From: Alnus glutinosa
Lineage: Eukaryota > Streptophyta > Magnoliopsida > Fagales > Betulaceae
Length of the DNA: 64,000 nt
Assembly: GCF_958979055.1 (NCBI RefSeq)
Contig: NC_084897.1
Coordinates: 23,897,628 to 23,961,627 of the forward strand
Direction: 5' to 3'
This document shows positions 1 to 11,854 of this stretch, one piece after another. Numbering within the stretch: the stretch's first letter is position 1; every line of letters starts with the position of its first letter. The notes beneath the pieces are model-generated. The model ran no database searches. It had not been told where the DNA came from and was given only the letters and a program-made list of their open reading frames with translations. Both the position numbers and the translations under genes were made by a program.

Positions 1-300
1 GATACAAGCGGAGCGGCCGCTCCCCTTCAATACCTCTCAAAAGTTCCTTCCTACCAGAAATCAAAGTAACTAAAAAAAACAAAAACCTGCATAGTCCAAA
101 AGGACTTGGAGAGACACAATCACCACTGAATCTAACTAAGGGGACAAAACTCTAAAGCCCTAAAGGCTGAGAGACACTAGCCTTCACTTAAAAAACCCAT
201 GGAAGAACAAAAACTACCTTAACCCAAAAAGACTTAAGGAAAAAAATCAGAGCCGAAAGGAATGGGGCATGAGGCCTCCCCTGGCAAACAGAATAACGAT
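1..300. repeat. Hairpin-rich retroposon-like fragment, cut by window edge
   Basis: No coding frame is visible. The stretch has a series of very short hairpins, such as AGTCC-aaaa-GGACT near 97-111 and AGCCctaaAGGCT near 157-169, and ends around CCTGGCAAACAG (282-293). The same layout and the same GGCAAACAG end recur near 54790-55020, so I treat the two as distant members of one non-coding repeat family. The class is not established. Confidence 0.3.
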
Positions 301-1089
301 GGGTTTGAAGTTTTGGGTTTAGAGAGTGTTCGTGATTTAATTATTTTTAGCTCTGCCTATTGCAACAAGATGTTTTGCCTTTAATGAGATTTACACATTA
401 AAAGAGAATTTTACAAGATATATCATGAAAAATGGTGCCCCAACAGGATCACGAACAGAGATATGATGATGCTCCTCTCCAGGCCCCCACCTGGTTCCGG
501 CGCCGGTTCCCCATGTCCTAACTTCACTGTTGCTAATCTAGCCACCTTCTTTTCCATGAGTGGAGGTTTTACTCTTTACATGATCGTTGCGAGTACACAT
601 CACTTTTCCGGTTTACTTTGCTTTCCATCAACAGTTTGATAGTGACAAATATCCTCTCATTCACTCACGTCGGAATTGTCCCACACTTGCAACATTCATC
701 CCTCGTCCATACGGCGGTCAAATGAACATCATTCCTTAATTCTCGACATGAAAAGAAATAAACACATTTTTCTAGCTTTCTTTTTCATTGCAGAAATTGT
801 GCTAGGATTGGGCTTCTTGTCTTCTTTTCTTGGTTGTTATCCTCGTAAGTCGTAACAAAGATAGATTAGGCCACCGATCTTCGGATTGAGATCTTGTGCA
901 CATAATAAAGGTATTTACATCCACATCCATGCAATAGCTTTTATTTGGACCGTTCATGTTAATGGACGACCCAAATCTTAGCACTATATAAAAACAAAAA
1001 AGAAAAAATAACTTACGATAGAGGAGGTAACGGTTGAAGTGGTTGAACCATTATCTTTAACCATAGGATTGGTTCCTCTCTTTCCAAAC
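301..1089. other. Intergenic DNA, nothing recognised
   Basis: AT-rich sequence with only short chance reading frames. No domain, RNA gene or bounded repeat could be supported. Confidence 0.5.
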
Positions 1090-1395
1090 CAATCATTGGA
1101 GGTAATCATGTTAAATTACAACTTATCTTAAAAGCTTAAGCTTAATCTAGTAGCTAAGAATAAGCTACATTTAATCATTTAATTAATACTTTAACACTTT
1201 TCTGTGGGCTCAAACTTTTTTTTAATAGGTGATACCAATCACGTAAAATATTTAATTGAAATGAGAGATAAATGAGACGTGGTTCGAATTCATGACCTTT
1301 GCTCTGATATCATGTTAAATTACTATTTATCCAAAAAACTTAAACTGATAGAAAGATGTAAATTTAATCATTTAATCAATACTTTTTAACAGATC
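1090..1395 (-). repeat. Degraded LTR-retrotransposon remnant
   Basis: Two related stretches lie about 208 bases apart (from about 1105 and about 1313). Both read CATGTTAAATTAC, then a TTATC/AAAA/CTTAA block, then ATTTAATCATTTAAT. The second is preceded by GCTCTGATATCA, which on the minus strand resembles the initiator-Met tRNA primer-binding site TGGTATCAGAGC. This suggests the end of an old minus-strand LTR element. Boundaries are not clear. Confidence 0.35.
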
Positions 1396-2374
1396 AGACC
1401 ACCCATTTTGTCAGAAGGAGTGGTGGGCCTAAGGACGGATTGGGGGGGCCGGTATAGGCTATGGCCCCCCTTCAATTCAAAAAAAGAAAAATAAATTTTA
1501 GGTAAAAAAAATAAAATTATAAGGTAATAAATAAAAATTAAGCCTATTGACTCATACTAACAATTTTTTTTTTGCCTCTGGCGCCTGCTCGTAAGAGTTT
1601 TTGGCTTCGTTCTTGGTTAAGCCATCTCTAAACCAGCTAATGTGGGGGTGGCTGAAGGCTTATCATTCTTTTACACATCTTTTATTTATTTTATATATAT
1701 ATATATCATTCAATCTGTACGACCCGACGTGTGAGTCTGATAAATTTAATAGTAAATTTTCTTCTTCAATATTTTTCAGAGACGTGTTATTTACACAAAT
1801 TTTAGACACCGTCCGACGTCTGCAAATAACATCTCACATGTTTTCAAGAGTGTCTTGATGGAAAAGTTGATTTGAATGCTTATTAGACAATTCGATGACG
1901 TGGAGAAAAAATATCTTGCAATGGACAAAATTGCAAGATATTTAGGATGCATGTGGGGGGGGGGGGGGGGGGGGGATTATTTTTTTAATCGTAAATAAAA
2001 TCAAATGGTGGTGATCTTCTTCGTTTAATTTGATTCCGATTTCCGACCCATTTTATGTTGGAAATAAATCTAAACTGTTTAAAAAATTATAGGAATTTTT
2101 TTTTAATTTTTTTTTACAAATACCTGAGACAAATCCTTCTGACTGTGCCAGTATGGTTCTATTTGTTAATGTATTTTTTTTTTTTTTAAAATAAAATAAA
2201 ATAATGATGTGATATTAAAAAGAACACTATTTTTATATTTCTAAAAATTTGTTGTGTTTAATTTGTTTATTAAAAAATAATTAACGTACGGAGTCGTAAA
2301 TTTTCTCAATTGAGCTCATTCCGTTATTGTCCGTTTGCACCCACCAAAATAATAAAAGCATAAATATCTACAAA

Positions 2375-2405
<31 letters not shown>

Positions 2406-3072
2406 GCATAAATGGTGGCAGAAACGCAGCCTGGCCCATGTGTTTGCTTTGAGGGCAGGATTTGTTAACCAAATAAAGGGGCCCTTCTACGCCAAAATCA
2501 CATGGGGACCGAGCCTTTCCAAGACAATTCTTAGTGGGTTCTAGAGTGGTCTTATCCCAACAGTGGCTGATGATGTCGCATTCATTTGGGTTTTTAAAAG
2601 TCATATTCTTTGTAGTGCCAAAAACCAATGTCGTAATCAACAAATTTCTTACCCTTGTCCTAATGCCACTTTATCATGGCGGGATGAGCATGATTTAGCA
2701 AAAAAATAATAGAGTCGTTGATTTAATTCCATCATCATTTCTAGTATCAACACAATCATCGAGAATCAATTAGTATATGAAGTCTTTTTGTTCTTAGTTT
2801 TTTAAAAAATAGATGATAATTTTTTACATGATTTACGAATCCAATACAAAATTAATAGATGTAACTCGTCTAATTAAATGAGTTGGATTAAAGTTAACTT
2901 ATATAATCAGTGTTATACCTATGTCTCGAACGTGACATACGAATAAAAATTGCCACCCTTAATCAAAAACAGACAATTCTAGCTAGAAACCAATTGGGTT
3001 TTTTGCAATGACCGGTCAAGTGTGGAATTAAATTAGACATAGATGAGACTGTAAAATATGGTCATAGTAATT
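1396..3072. other. Intergenic DNA with homopolymers and simple repeats
   Basis: No gene is seen. It holds a small G/C hairpin (1442-1470, GGGGGGGCC and GGCCCCCC arms), a run of 21 G (1955-1975), a TA dinucleotide run near 1694-1706 and an AAT microsatellite at about 2373-2400. Confidence 0.55.
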
Positions 3073-3077
3073 ATAGT

Positions 3078-3375
3078 TGTTGAGATTTGTGTATAAATGT
3101 AAATTATAATAAAAACAGAATAATAGTAGAAGCAAGAGAGAGAAAATAGATAGAGAATTTACGTGGTTCGGTCTATGACCTATGACCATAGAGTAAAGAA
3201 CAAAGTGTTACATTGTGCTCAATAACTTGATTGTTTACAATACATAAGTTCATATTTATAATTGAATAAGTCGACCTATATAAATAAACTTAAATCGTCT
3301 TATACAAGGAAACACAAATCGACCTACACTAGGAAAAATAAATAAATAATATTATATTCAGAATATATTCTAACA
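3078..3375 (-). repeat. 3' LTR of the minus-strand non-autonomous element
   Basis: It begins TGTTGAGATTTGTG and ends ATTCTAACA on the plus strand, giving TGTTAG...CAACA on the coding strand. It is a near copy of 4202-4486. Confidence 0.85.
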
Positions 3376-3523
3376 TCCCCCTCAAATTCAAGGTGGAAAA
3401 TTATGGAGGCTTGAGTTTGAAAATAGAAAACGGAAGCCGGTGGTGAAGACTAACAAACGCTGACTTGAGCCTAAAACTGAAAAAGGAGTGATTCACTTCT
3501 AACAAAGGGCCAAAAACAAAAAA

Positions 3524-3775
3524 GGGGCCGACTGCGGGCCATGAACAAAAAAAGAAAACAAAATGATGAGTCCAATTGAGCGGTTATTGGTAGGCGTTGT
3601 GGGCCAAGAACCAACTAGGAGCCGACTGCGGACCAAGAAGAAGAAAAAAATATGAGCCCAATTGAGCAGTTATCAGTAGGCACTGTGGGCCAAGAACCGA
3701 CTAGGGGCCGACTGCGGGCCAAGAAGAAGAAAAAACAGATGAGCCCAATTGGGCGGTTATCGGGTTGGCGGGTGG
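3524..3775. repeat. Minisatellite, three units of about 86-93 bp
   Basis: Three tandem units start near 3525, 3618 and 3704. Each opens with a GCCGACTGCGG core, then an A-rich patch, then GAGCCCAATTGAGCGGTTAT and GTGGGCCAAGAACC. They lie inside the non-autonomous LTR element. A second, shorter set (GGGTTGTGATCC-type units, three copies, about 3945-4045) lies in the same interior. Confidence 0.75.
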
Positions 3776-4201
3776 CATGCGTGAATTGGTCTATTTAGAC
3801 CGCTCCTTTTTTTTTTTTTTTCTTTGAAACCCATTGGACGGGTTTGAATCTAGTGCATGCAAGAGCACTCTAAGCTTGTAAGCTTGGTTGACGGATATGA
3901 TATGGTGTGGGTGAGTACATCAAAAGGATAGTAGAACCTCAGGGTTGTGATCCAATGTGGCGTATGCAGGTGAACTCGCGGGTTGTGATCCCGTGTATCA
4001 GAGGTGCAGGTGGAATCGTGGGTTGGGATCCAGTGTGACGCACATAAGCCGGATAGGTGAGCCTTGGCACATGTAGTAAGTAGAGATGGCACATGGAGGC
4101 GCGTGGTAGCTCCACGGGGCGTGTGATGGTAGCAGTCCGGTAGATCAGTAGTTTTCGATCCTGGATCCATGGTTTTCTTCCTCAACATGGTTCTGATACC
4201 A

Positions 4202-4486
4202 TGTTGAGATTTGTGTATAAATCTAAAATAGTATAGAAGTAGAATAATATCGAAAGCAAGCGAGAGAAAAGAGACAAAATATTTACGTGGTTCCGTCTAC
4301 GACTTATGTTCACAGGGTAAAGCGCAAAGGACTACATTGTGTTCACTAAATTAATTGTTTAGAATACATAGGTCCCTATTTATAGTTGAATAAGTCAACC
4401 TATATAAGTAAACTTAAATCGACTTATAGAAAAAAATATAAATCAATAATATTATATTCAAAATATATTTAAAATATATTCTAACA
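4202..4486 (-). repeat. 5' LTR of the minus-strand non-autonomous element
   Basis: Near-identical in layout to 3078-3375. On the minus strand it is followed directly by the primer-binding site at 4201-4189, which makes it the 5' LTR. Confidence 0.85.
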
Positions 4487-4491
4487 TTAGT

Positions 4492-5689
4492 CACCAAAGA
4501 ATATGAAAGGATCGAAATTAGATTTTTTTGTTTCTTATAATATATTGTTCCCAAAATGGTGTGCCCGGGTGCGTTATTCCATCACATGATGCTAATTTGC
4601 TCAATCAGAATTCGCAAGCATAAGAATCTAACATCAAAGATTTTGTTAGCATCCAAGCCAAGACAGCATCCAATGCTTCATTCCAATCAGTTTATAAAAC
4701 TTTTTATTATTATTACTAAGCTAAAATGGTAGACAGGATCAAAGTGGTTTCTTTACTTGATCGAGATCATAGTAGCATCTACCTGCTAGAACTTCAACAG
4801 GAGAGGCTAATTAGATAGTCTAGAAAGCAAGCAAGCGTTTAATTTCTTCAAACCGAGATGAGCCAAAGCCTAACCCAACTCCAGCAACACATCAGTGAGA
4901 CTTAAGTTTGTTTATAAAACTTGATATATCATTTTGCAAGGTTATATACATAACTACATCTAACCAAAGTGACAGAAACCAAATGGGGATATATAGAAGT
5001 AGAGCTTAAAAAGGAAAGAATATTGCTTTGAGCTTAATCAGAGTTAGAGATAGTAGGTTTTGGCTATAAATTTCAAGGGGCTAATAATGATGGGAAGCAC
5101 AATAAACCAATCAACAACTTCATCGATAAAGAAAGGTTGTAGTGGAAATCCTCTCGTAAAAAGTAAGGTATATATCTTAGAAAACACATATATAATATTA
5201 TAATGTAGATGGCGGATTAGTTAAAGAGTCGTTGATATCAACCCTGGAAGGCTGGAATCATCAAATATGCTACCCAAACCTCAAATGGATATCTTAATTT
5301 ATTACGATTGTGTGAGACCCTTCAGGATATGGTTTTAAGATCAAGTGGTGGGGGAGAGCCAATCAGAAAATTAGGTAGATAAGTGCCATCTTTTCATCAT
5401 GTTTTACGATGTGGATCGATAAATAAAAACATTCGTCAAGTTGCATGAGTGGATCCGCTTGCAGTTAATACTCCAACCTACATCCTGCTTCTTTGTTTTT
5501 TTTTGTTTTTGTTTTTGTTTTTTGTGTTCTTTTGCTGAGAATAAGATTCTGGTTATACTGCGGACCGCGGAGGATGGATCTTGGAATTTTCAGTGGAATT
5601 CCTGCTGTGAATGAGAGAGGTGGTCGGGATTAGGATGCTTTTGATAGCTTGGGATGTGAGGTTTACCTACTCAATGCCTCCGAGCTCCT
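4492..5689. other. Intergenic DNA, nothing recognised
   Basis: No coding frame of note and no bounded repeat seen; a T/G-rich patch lies near 5490-5530. Confidence 0.5.
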
Positions 5690-5936
5690 GATCATAAGGT
5701 TAGCAATTTGGGTTAGCGTGTTGAGTTCGTGTCAACTAACTTGATTTGCCAACTCATTCAGGGTTAACCTTGACAGGACTCATTTAGTTAAACGGACCAA
5801 ACTCTTTATCCTTGACACGATTCGTTTAGTTAAACGGGTCGGTTAGACCCTTCAACCTTAACATGACCTATTTAAATAAGTATGTAACACAACACAACTC
5901 GTTTAACCCGTTATTCGAGTTCATGTGAATAAACAC

Positions 5937-5967
<31 letters not shown>
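5690..5967. repeat. Dispersed MITE-like repeat (TTAAACGGGT family)
   Basis: It carries several copies of a TTAGTTAAACGG/GGGT motif mixed with GTTCGTGTCAA and CTTGACACGATTCG, and ends in an A run (about 5943-5967). Similar composition recurs at about 17560-17850 and 42498-42700. The motif set resembles common plant hAT-type MITEs, but I could not read clean terminal repeats here. Confidence 0.45.
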
Positions 5968-6761
5968 TCAATCTACAAAATACAAACGTAATTCAATTGA
6001 GATCGTGCGGCAGTGAAAATCAATCTTTATTTATACAATCACATTATCAAATTGTATGACAATTAATCTACTAAATAACATTACTATTTTCAAAAGTACA
6101 ATTTTTTAATTTTTTCAATCTCTCAGTACTCAATAGCTCATCATACTCTTTTCCTCTTTTTCTGTCAAAGAAATTCTCATATTAATTTAAGCATCGAAAG
6201 TACTCTTGGCCGGTTGGTAATGGTACCCTTGACAAGTCTCGAAACTTACCTTTGAATTTTTTTTTGCTTGTGTGCTTGATTCGAGGTTCAGATGCGACCA
6301 ACTGAATCATCGCATGTCTTGCTACAAATATTTATCACATAGACTATAAAGCTATGCCAATGAGTCCGTCAATTACGTAGTTAATTTCCAACAATATAGC
6401 CGTGTATGTGTTAGATGTAATAATTATATGATTGATTTGTGACTACTTGATGTCTTCAACCAAGAGTTTGTACAAAGAGGTCTAAATATTAATACATGAG
6501 AAGATGAGGGCTGATATTGGAAATTGTGTGTATTTCAAAGTGAAAGTACGTATTTTCAAAGGGGTAAAAGTACAAAAGGTTTGAAAATTTGAATTCAATA
6601 AATAGCCCACTACCGTTGGGTTACGGCCCAAGGAAAGCTCTTTTAGTGTTTTCTTAGCCTTTTCGGTTTGTGTAAAAAAAAAAGCCCACTTCTCTTTCGA
6701 GTTTGAATAGCCTATTTTCCCTCTGAAAGCTCCTTATGAAAAAAGGCTGCAAGAGCACCAA
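5968..6761 (+). other. Upstream region of the SANT gene
   Basis: No element recognised; presumed to hold the promoter and 5' UTR of the gene starting at 6762. No convincing TATA box was located. Confidence 0.4.
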
Positions 6762-9700
6762 ATGTTCGTGAAAATGCCAACGAGAAACCCCTTCGTTGGC
6801 ATCGAGCAACCCAAGAGTCTCCGCAGATCTCAGAGATTTCTCAACCATAAGACCACCACAGAACCACAGAGAGACACCACTCTACGAAAGTCCCCTAGAC
6901 TCCACCCGAAGAATACAACCTCAGAACCCGAAGATCGGAAAACCCCCAAATCTAAGTCCAAAAACCACAGGGCACGCTCTCCTGGTCCTCTTCTCAGCTC
7001 AGCGCAAGATAAAAAGGATTGCCCAGGAAAGGATTCAAAGAAAACGAGCAAATCTGATATCGGGACTAGAAATGTCGCCAATTTATGTTCTGGGTCGAGA
7101 AGATCTCCAAGGTTGAACAATGGGGTCGAGGGGTCTCGGAGTCTCAGACGGTCCCCGAGATTTTCTAATCAGCAAAAATTCGTCGAGGAGTGTACAGATT
7201 ACGCCGAGAAAGTTTCCGAAAAGACGAGGAAATCTGACATTGGGTTGAGTAGTGGAGGTCTAAGTTTTGGGTCGAGCAAGTCTCCAAGTTCGAATTGTAG
7301 TATTGAGGGAGTTGAAGGCCTTAGACGATCCCAGAGGGTTTCTAATCAGCGAAATGTTGTTGATAAACATGTCGAGAAGAGTGGCAGCGCTAAGTCTTCG
7401 GATAAAGTGGATTTAACAGATGTTGGGAAAGCTGAATACATTGTGGGGAAACGTGAAAGACAGACAAAGGGGAGTTCTATTGGTCCTGAAGCGTTTATGG
7501 TGAAAGGAAAAGAGAGGAAGGCTAAGGAGATTGGGGTGGAGAAGAAGAGAAAGCGAGACGAGGAAGATAGTGGGCTTAGTAAGGGGTGGACAAAGGAACA
7601 AGAATTGGCATTGCAGAGAGCTTATTTTGCTGCCAAGCCGACACCCCATTTCTGGAAGAAGGTTTCCAAACTGGTATTTTGTTGTTCCTTTGATTCCCTA
7701 ATTTGGAATATCTTGTTTATTTGTTCTGTTTGCTCGTCTGTTACATGCCCGAATTTCAAGCGCATAATGGGGTTATTTGGGGTAGGTTCTTCATGGGGAA
7801 CTTGAGCCTCACACGAGGAACTTGTTGATAAAAAAAAATCTCCAGATCCTTTACTGATTTTTACTATCAAATTAATCCTACTAACAAGCCCTATCAAGAT
7901 AAAACAATTACCTTACTCAAAAGATAATTACCCTTACCCGAATTATTTCACCTAATCTTATCACCCATCCCTAATTGAATTATTAATTATAGTCTTAAGT
8001 TTATCACTAGGCTGAGCACATAACATTCCTCGCCCCTTGGAATGGACCTTCTTCGTAATCTTCAGAAATGCAAAGTAAAAGAAAGAAAACCCGATGAAAC
8101 AGAACTTGTTGGATTGAATGTAATCATTCAATCCAACAAATTCTGTTTCATCTGGTTTTCTTTCTTTTTCTTTGCATTTCTGATAGAGGCGGGCATTGAT
8201 TGCACAAATCATTTCTTCGAACTATTTTCATCATTCGCTCCAAGGTGGCATTCATAGAATCCATCTGCTGTTCCAATTGCGTGGATCTGCCATAACCAGC
8301 TATGCTTCCAATTTGTTTCCTGCTCGAATTTCAAGCTTGTAACGGGGTTGTTTGGAGTAAGTTCTTTAGAAGGAACCTGGGCCTCATCAATACAATTCGA
8401 ATTATTTTCATCATTCGCTCTAAGGTGGCATTCATAGAATCCATCTGTCTACTGACAAGCTATGCTACCATTTTGTTTTCTACTCGAATATCTAGCGCGT
8501 AACGGGGTTGTTTGGGGTAGGTTCTTTAGAAGGAACCTGGGCTTTACAACAACGAACTTGTTGATCAAAAACCTCTACTCACCTAATACTATACTCATAC
8601 ATAATATCAAGATATTTTAATTTAGCTTATAAGTCGCCCTCTCCGTGACTGAACCTGTGATGTAGTACCTGCTCTGATACAAATTGTTTAGGGTCTAACC
8701 ATTTATTCTTAAGCCCTAGGACTGTTAGATACTAATTTGGTTAAACCCTTAACCGTTAGGACTGTAACATGTTGTAAGGCCTAGATTTCCTCTGAAGAAC
8801 CAACCTACTCCAAATAATCCCGTTACGATCTTGAAATTCTAGCACTTAACATTATCATATGAATGAGGGAAGTATACTTTGGGAAAAGGACGTAAACTTG
8901 GGAAAAGCACTAAAGATTATCAAAGAACTCGACATTTCCTCTGAAGAACTTACTCCAAATAACCAGTTACGATCTTGGAAGAGAAATGATGGCCTTTGAA
9001 GGAGTTATAAAGATGCTTTCTTATTGGAAAATGTTTGTCTATAACACGTTCACAAAGTTCATATATTAGAAAATGTTAATCACAGTCAGTTTTATCTGTG
9101 GAGTTAGCTTCTACCTGCAATGCTTTATTCAGTTTTATCAATGGTGAACTTATACATACAAATATCAATCACAGGTGCCTGGAAAGTCTAAACAGGAGTG
9201 CTTTGATAAAGTTCACTCTGAAAATTTAACCCCCCTTCAACCTCGGCCTCGATCAAGGTCTAAGAAAGCAAAGTCTTCTCCCCTTCAACATGTTTCACTT
9301 TCCGCAAGTAGATTGCTTAAGCCAAGGATTAAAATGTTGAGATGCAAGAAACAGAGGACTCATCTTGCACAGAAAACAGTGAGACACTTGTTACAAAAGC
9401 ATAATCATGTGGACCAAGAATATGAAGCGGATCTATTTTCAGTACTTGAACCAAATATGGATCCATCTGCCCAAGCTTTTCAGCCGGGTGTTATACTTTC
9501 CACCCCAAAGCGGTTGCAGGAAGAACAAGGATTTCTTCAGAAGCCCCGTGAGAGATCTTCTTCAAGCCGTAAAAAATCCCTTTCAAGATTTAGTGGCTCG
9601 TCTCTGACGTCTCTTGTTAGCCCCCCAGTACTGAAGCAGGTAAAAAATAGGGTCTTACATGAGAAGTATATTGACCAATTGCATTGTAGGGAAGCCAAAA

Positions 9701-9933
9701 GAAGAGTGGCATCAGCACGGGCAGAAAAATCCTTCGTTGTTAAAGAGGATACAAAAGATCATGTTCAGAAGATTGATGTGGTTAAAGCAGCAAAGAATGC
9801 GCTGGAATCTGAAGCGAGATGTGTTATCAGTCAGTATCAACTTTTGCAGGCCAATGCCCTGAGCAACTCTGATTTTAACGATGATGATGGCGTTGACAGC
9901 AATGATCATGATGATAGTGATGATGGAATTTAG
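6762..9933 (+). CDS. SANT/Myb-like domain nuclear protein, 2 exons, about 556 aa
   Basis: Coding exons are 6762-7673 and 9175-9933. The 1.5-kb intron has GT at 7674 and CAG ending at 9174, and both exons are in phase 0. The join completes a SANT domain (residues about 275-321): WTKEQELALQRAYFAA and the FWKKVSKL end of exon 1 run into VPGKSKQECFDKVHSE of exon 2. This resembles the SANT domain of Mis18-binding proteins, so chromatin or centromere binding is possible but is inference. The N-terminal half is basic and Ser/Arg-rich with five R-[RK]-S-[PQ]-R motifs (residues 20-26, 41-47, 112-118, 128-134, 188-194). Residues about 94-137 and 154-197 look like a tandem duplication. A lysine/arginine cluster precedes the SANT domain (about 247-266), a likely nuclear signal, and the last 20 residues are very acidic. 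The start could equally be the second Met, residue 5. I do not know a named gene for it. Confidence 0.82.
8063..8182. repeat. Long inverted repeat (hairpin) in the SANT-gene intron
   Basis: Two arms of about 58 bp face each other around TAAT near 8122. The left arm starts CAGAAATGCAAAG and the right arm ends CTTTGCATTTCTG. Only a few mismatches are visible. In the intron RNA this could fold into a long stem. It could be a foldback element or a recent inverted duplication; no flanking duplication was identified. Confidence 0.85.
8213..8575. repeat. Tandem duplication of about 180 bp in the SANT-gene intron
   Basis: Two units start near 8213 and 8393. Both contain ATTTTCATCATTCGCTC, GGTGGCATTCATAGAATCC, then TAACGGGGTTGTTTGG and TTCTTTAGAAGGAACCTGGG. 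A further partial copy lies near 7750-7835, and inverted fragments lie near 8787-8850 and 8937-8980. A minus-strand primer-binding-like sequence (GCTCTGATACAAATTG, about 8670-8685) suggests remains of LTR retroelements. Confidence 0.7.
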
Positions 9934-10091
9934 TCCCTTTGCTTCACTGAAAGTTTTCAAGATCAAATTGAGATGTAATTTTCTTCATATTGCTAAATGC
10001 TAATTGAAGCTGCCATATGGCATATGCGGCTGCTGACTTTGAGTCCTGTATAATATATATCATTAACCCATTTTTGGAGACTTTTTTTTTT

Positions 10092-10522
10092 TTGAAAACT
10101 TTAGAAAACCTCATTGAAATTCGGGTCGATTTGAACAAACCCCATAAAGTTAAAAAACTATCAATTTGAAAACTCTCAATTTAAATCATCGAACTTCTTA
10201 TTTTTTGCAATGTTTTCATTTTTGTTAGGATTTTCTGTTAAATCATAATGGATGCATTGAAAATGACCAAAATACCCTCATTTCTTGTTTTCCTCTTTTC
10301 AATTTTTAATTTGAAATTAACGTTACATTTGAAATTTTATAAAAGTTTCAGGGGCATATAGGTCATTTTGCCCCATTTTGCTATTAGATTTAATGTAAAA
10401 CCCAAACAGATGGCGGACATTATAAAAAATTAGAAGTACGATGGTTTAAATAGAGAATTTGTGAACTTTAGGGGATAAGTTTAAATCAAGTGAGAATTCA
10501 AAAGGGTTTTGTGAAGTTTTCC
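10092..10522. mobile_element. Long-TIR non-autonomous DNA element
   Basis: The two ends are inverted copies over more than 100 bases. The left end reads GAAAACTTTAGAAAACC and the right end, read on the minus strand, GGAAAACTTCACAAAACC. The similarity continues through AAACCCC-TAAAGTT and AATTTAAATCATCG-ACTTCT. It lies just past the SANT gene's 3' end. The same end motif appears at 32138-32594. No target duplication was confirmed. Confidence 0.65.
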
Positions 10523-10525
10523 TTC

Positions 10526-11801
10526 TTTTTTCTTATTCTTTTGTTTTTTTGTTAGCATAAGTGTGAAATACATTCACTTTGATGGTTTCATCCTTTTGAG
10601 AAGTGCTATACTTACCATTTTTTTTTTTTTCAAAAGTAAAATTCCTAATGATGTATCAATCATAGATAAGATTTACTATTTTTAAAAATGTGTCACCATT
10701 TCATGGGATGATGACACATTATTTGAGAAGTATTTTTGGGGATGAAAATTTGGGAAGTAGAACACTTTCCTTGTTTGTTTGGATGGTGGCTTGATAGTGG
10801 TTTGAGATGGTTTCGTAGTCCCTTTGATGGTTTCATCTTTCTTTTCTTTTTTAAAAAAAAGAACTAAAGAAACTAAAAAAAAAAAAACTAAAGTGCTTAT
10901 AATTATTAGATTCAACAGAATTGGGTTCTGGATAATTGTATGTTTGGGCGCGTCTATTAAGTCACCTAATTGTGGAAAATGAAAGACTTGACGGTAAGAC
11001 ATATTTTGGCTTTGTCTTGACAAACTGAAGTCTATGAACCTGAATTTAAGCATGGAGCGCCAATTGTGGGCTTGGAGACAAGAAACAAAATAATAAAAGA
11101 AGTTTTGTTAGGCTAATAAGTTTGTGATTTGAAAAAGATTTGGCCTTAATTTGTACGTAGCTGTCTTCCTTTTCTTAATTGCTAGATGATTCTTATTTCC
11201 AAGTTCATGAATGGCGTCCTTGAATATTTGGAAAAAAGGACAAAAAGGTCCTAATCTAATGCTAGAGTTTAAAAATGAGGAAAACTCCAATCCCATCTAA
11301 TTGCATCAATCAAATAGTTACTAGCTAGTCCAGGATTTCATTTTGTTGATCCATGAATAAGAAATCAAATAAAGGTGGGTTCAAACTTGTTTCTGAATAA
11401 CATTTCATTTAGGAGTTCCTGCATTTGAATTCTCAGTAATCAGTGAAGCCATTGCTCAGAAAAATAAAAGCTTAGGGATTTTGCCAACTCAGGTGGGGGT
11501 TCCTACATTACAATTAGTAGAGGGGGAGATCATTCTACTTGGGATTCCATATACAGGTGTATTTTAAGAACTCTAGTAATCTGCTGCATCACTAAGTATC
11601 AACCCTGCTTGGTTTTACTGAAAGAAATATGGAAAGTAAAAATATGTTACTTCTGTTTCTTTGTTCTTGAGTTGGAAATACCATTCTACTGTTGTTGTTA
11701 TTCATGATATGCATGTATATCTGGTGTATATAGGTAGATCATATAGAAGTTAAAATCAACTGTAAGAGAAAAACCAAGTCCAAATCGCACAGGAACTGAA
11801 C

Positions 11802-11854
<53 letters not shown>

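Larger units (their letters stand above)
3073..4491 (-). mobile_element. Non-autonomous LTR retrotransposon (TRIM/LARD-like)
   Basis: Two direct repeats of about 290 bp, 3078-3375 and 4202-4486, share the same ends (TGTTGAGATTTG to ATTCTAACA). Next to the right copy, on the minus strand, is the primer-binding site TGGTATCAGAACC (4201-4189). Next to the left copy is a polypurine tract read as GAGGGGGA on the minus strand (3383-3376). Orientation is therefore minus. The flanks ATAGT (3073-3077) and TTAGT (4487-4491) fit a 5-bp target duplication with one mismatch. The interior of about 0.8 kb has no gag or pol; the only longer frame (4188-3850, minus, 112 residues) resembles nothing I know. It must have been moved by enzymes supplied from elsewhere. 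Confidence 0.85.

Noticed and set aside
3850..4188. 112-residue frame on the minus strand just after a primer-binding site
   Set aside because: It starts where a gag would start, but the protein has no gag feature and is made partly of a short repeated unit; the whole element appears non-coding.
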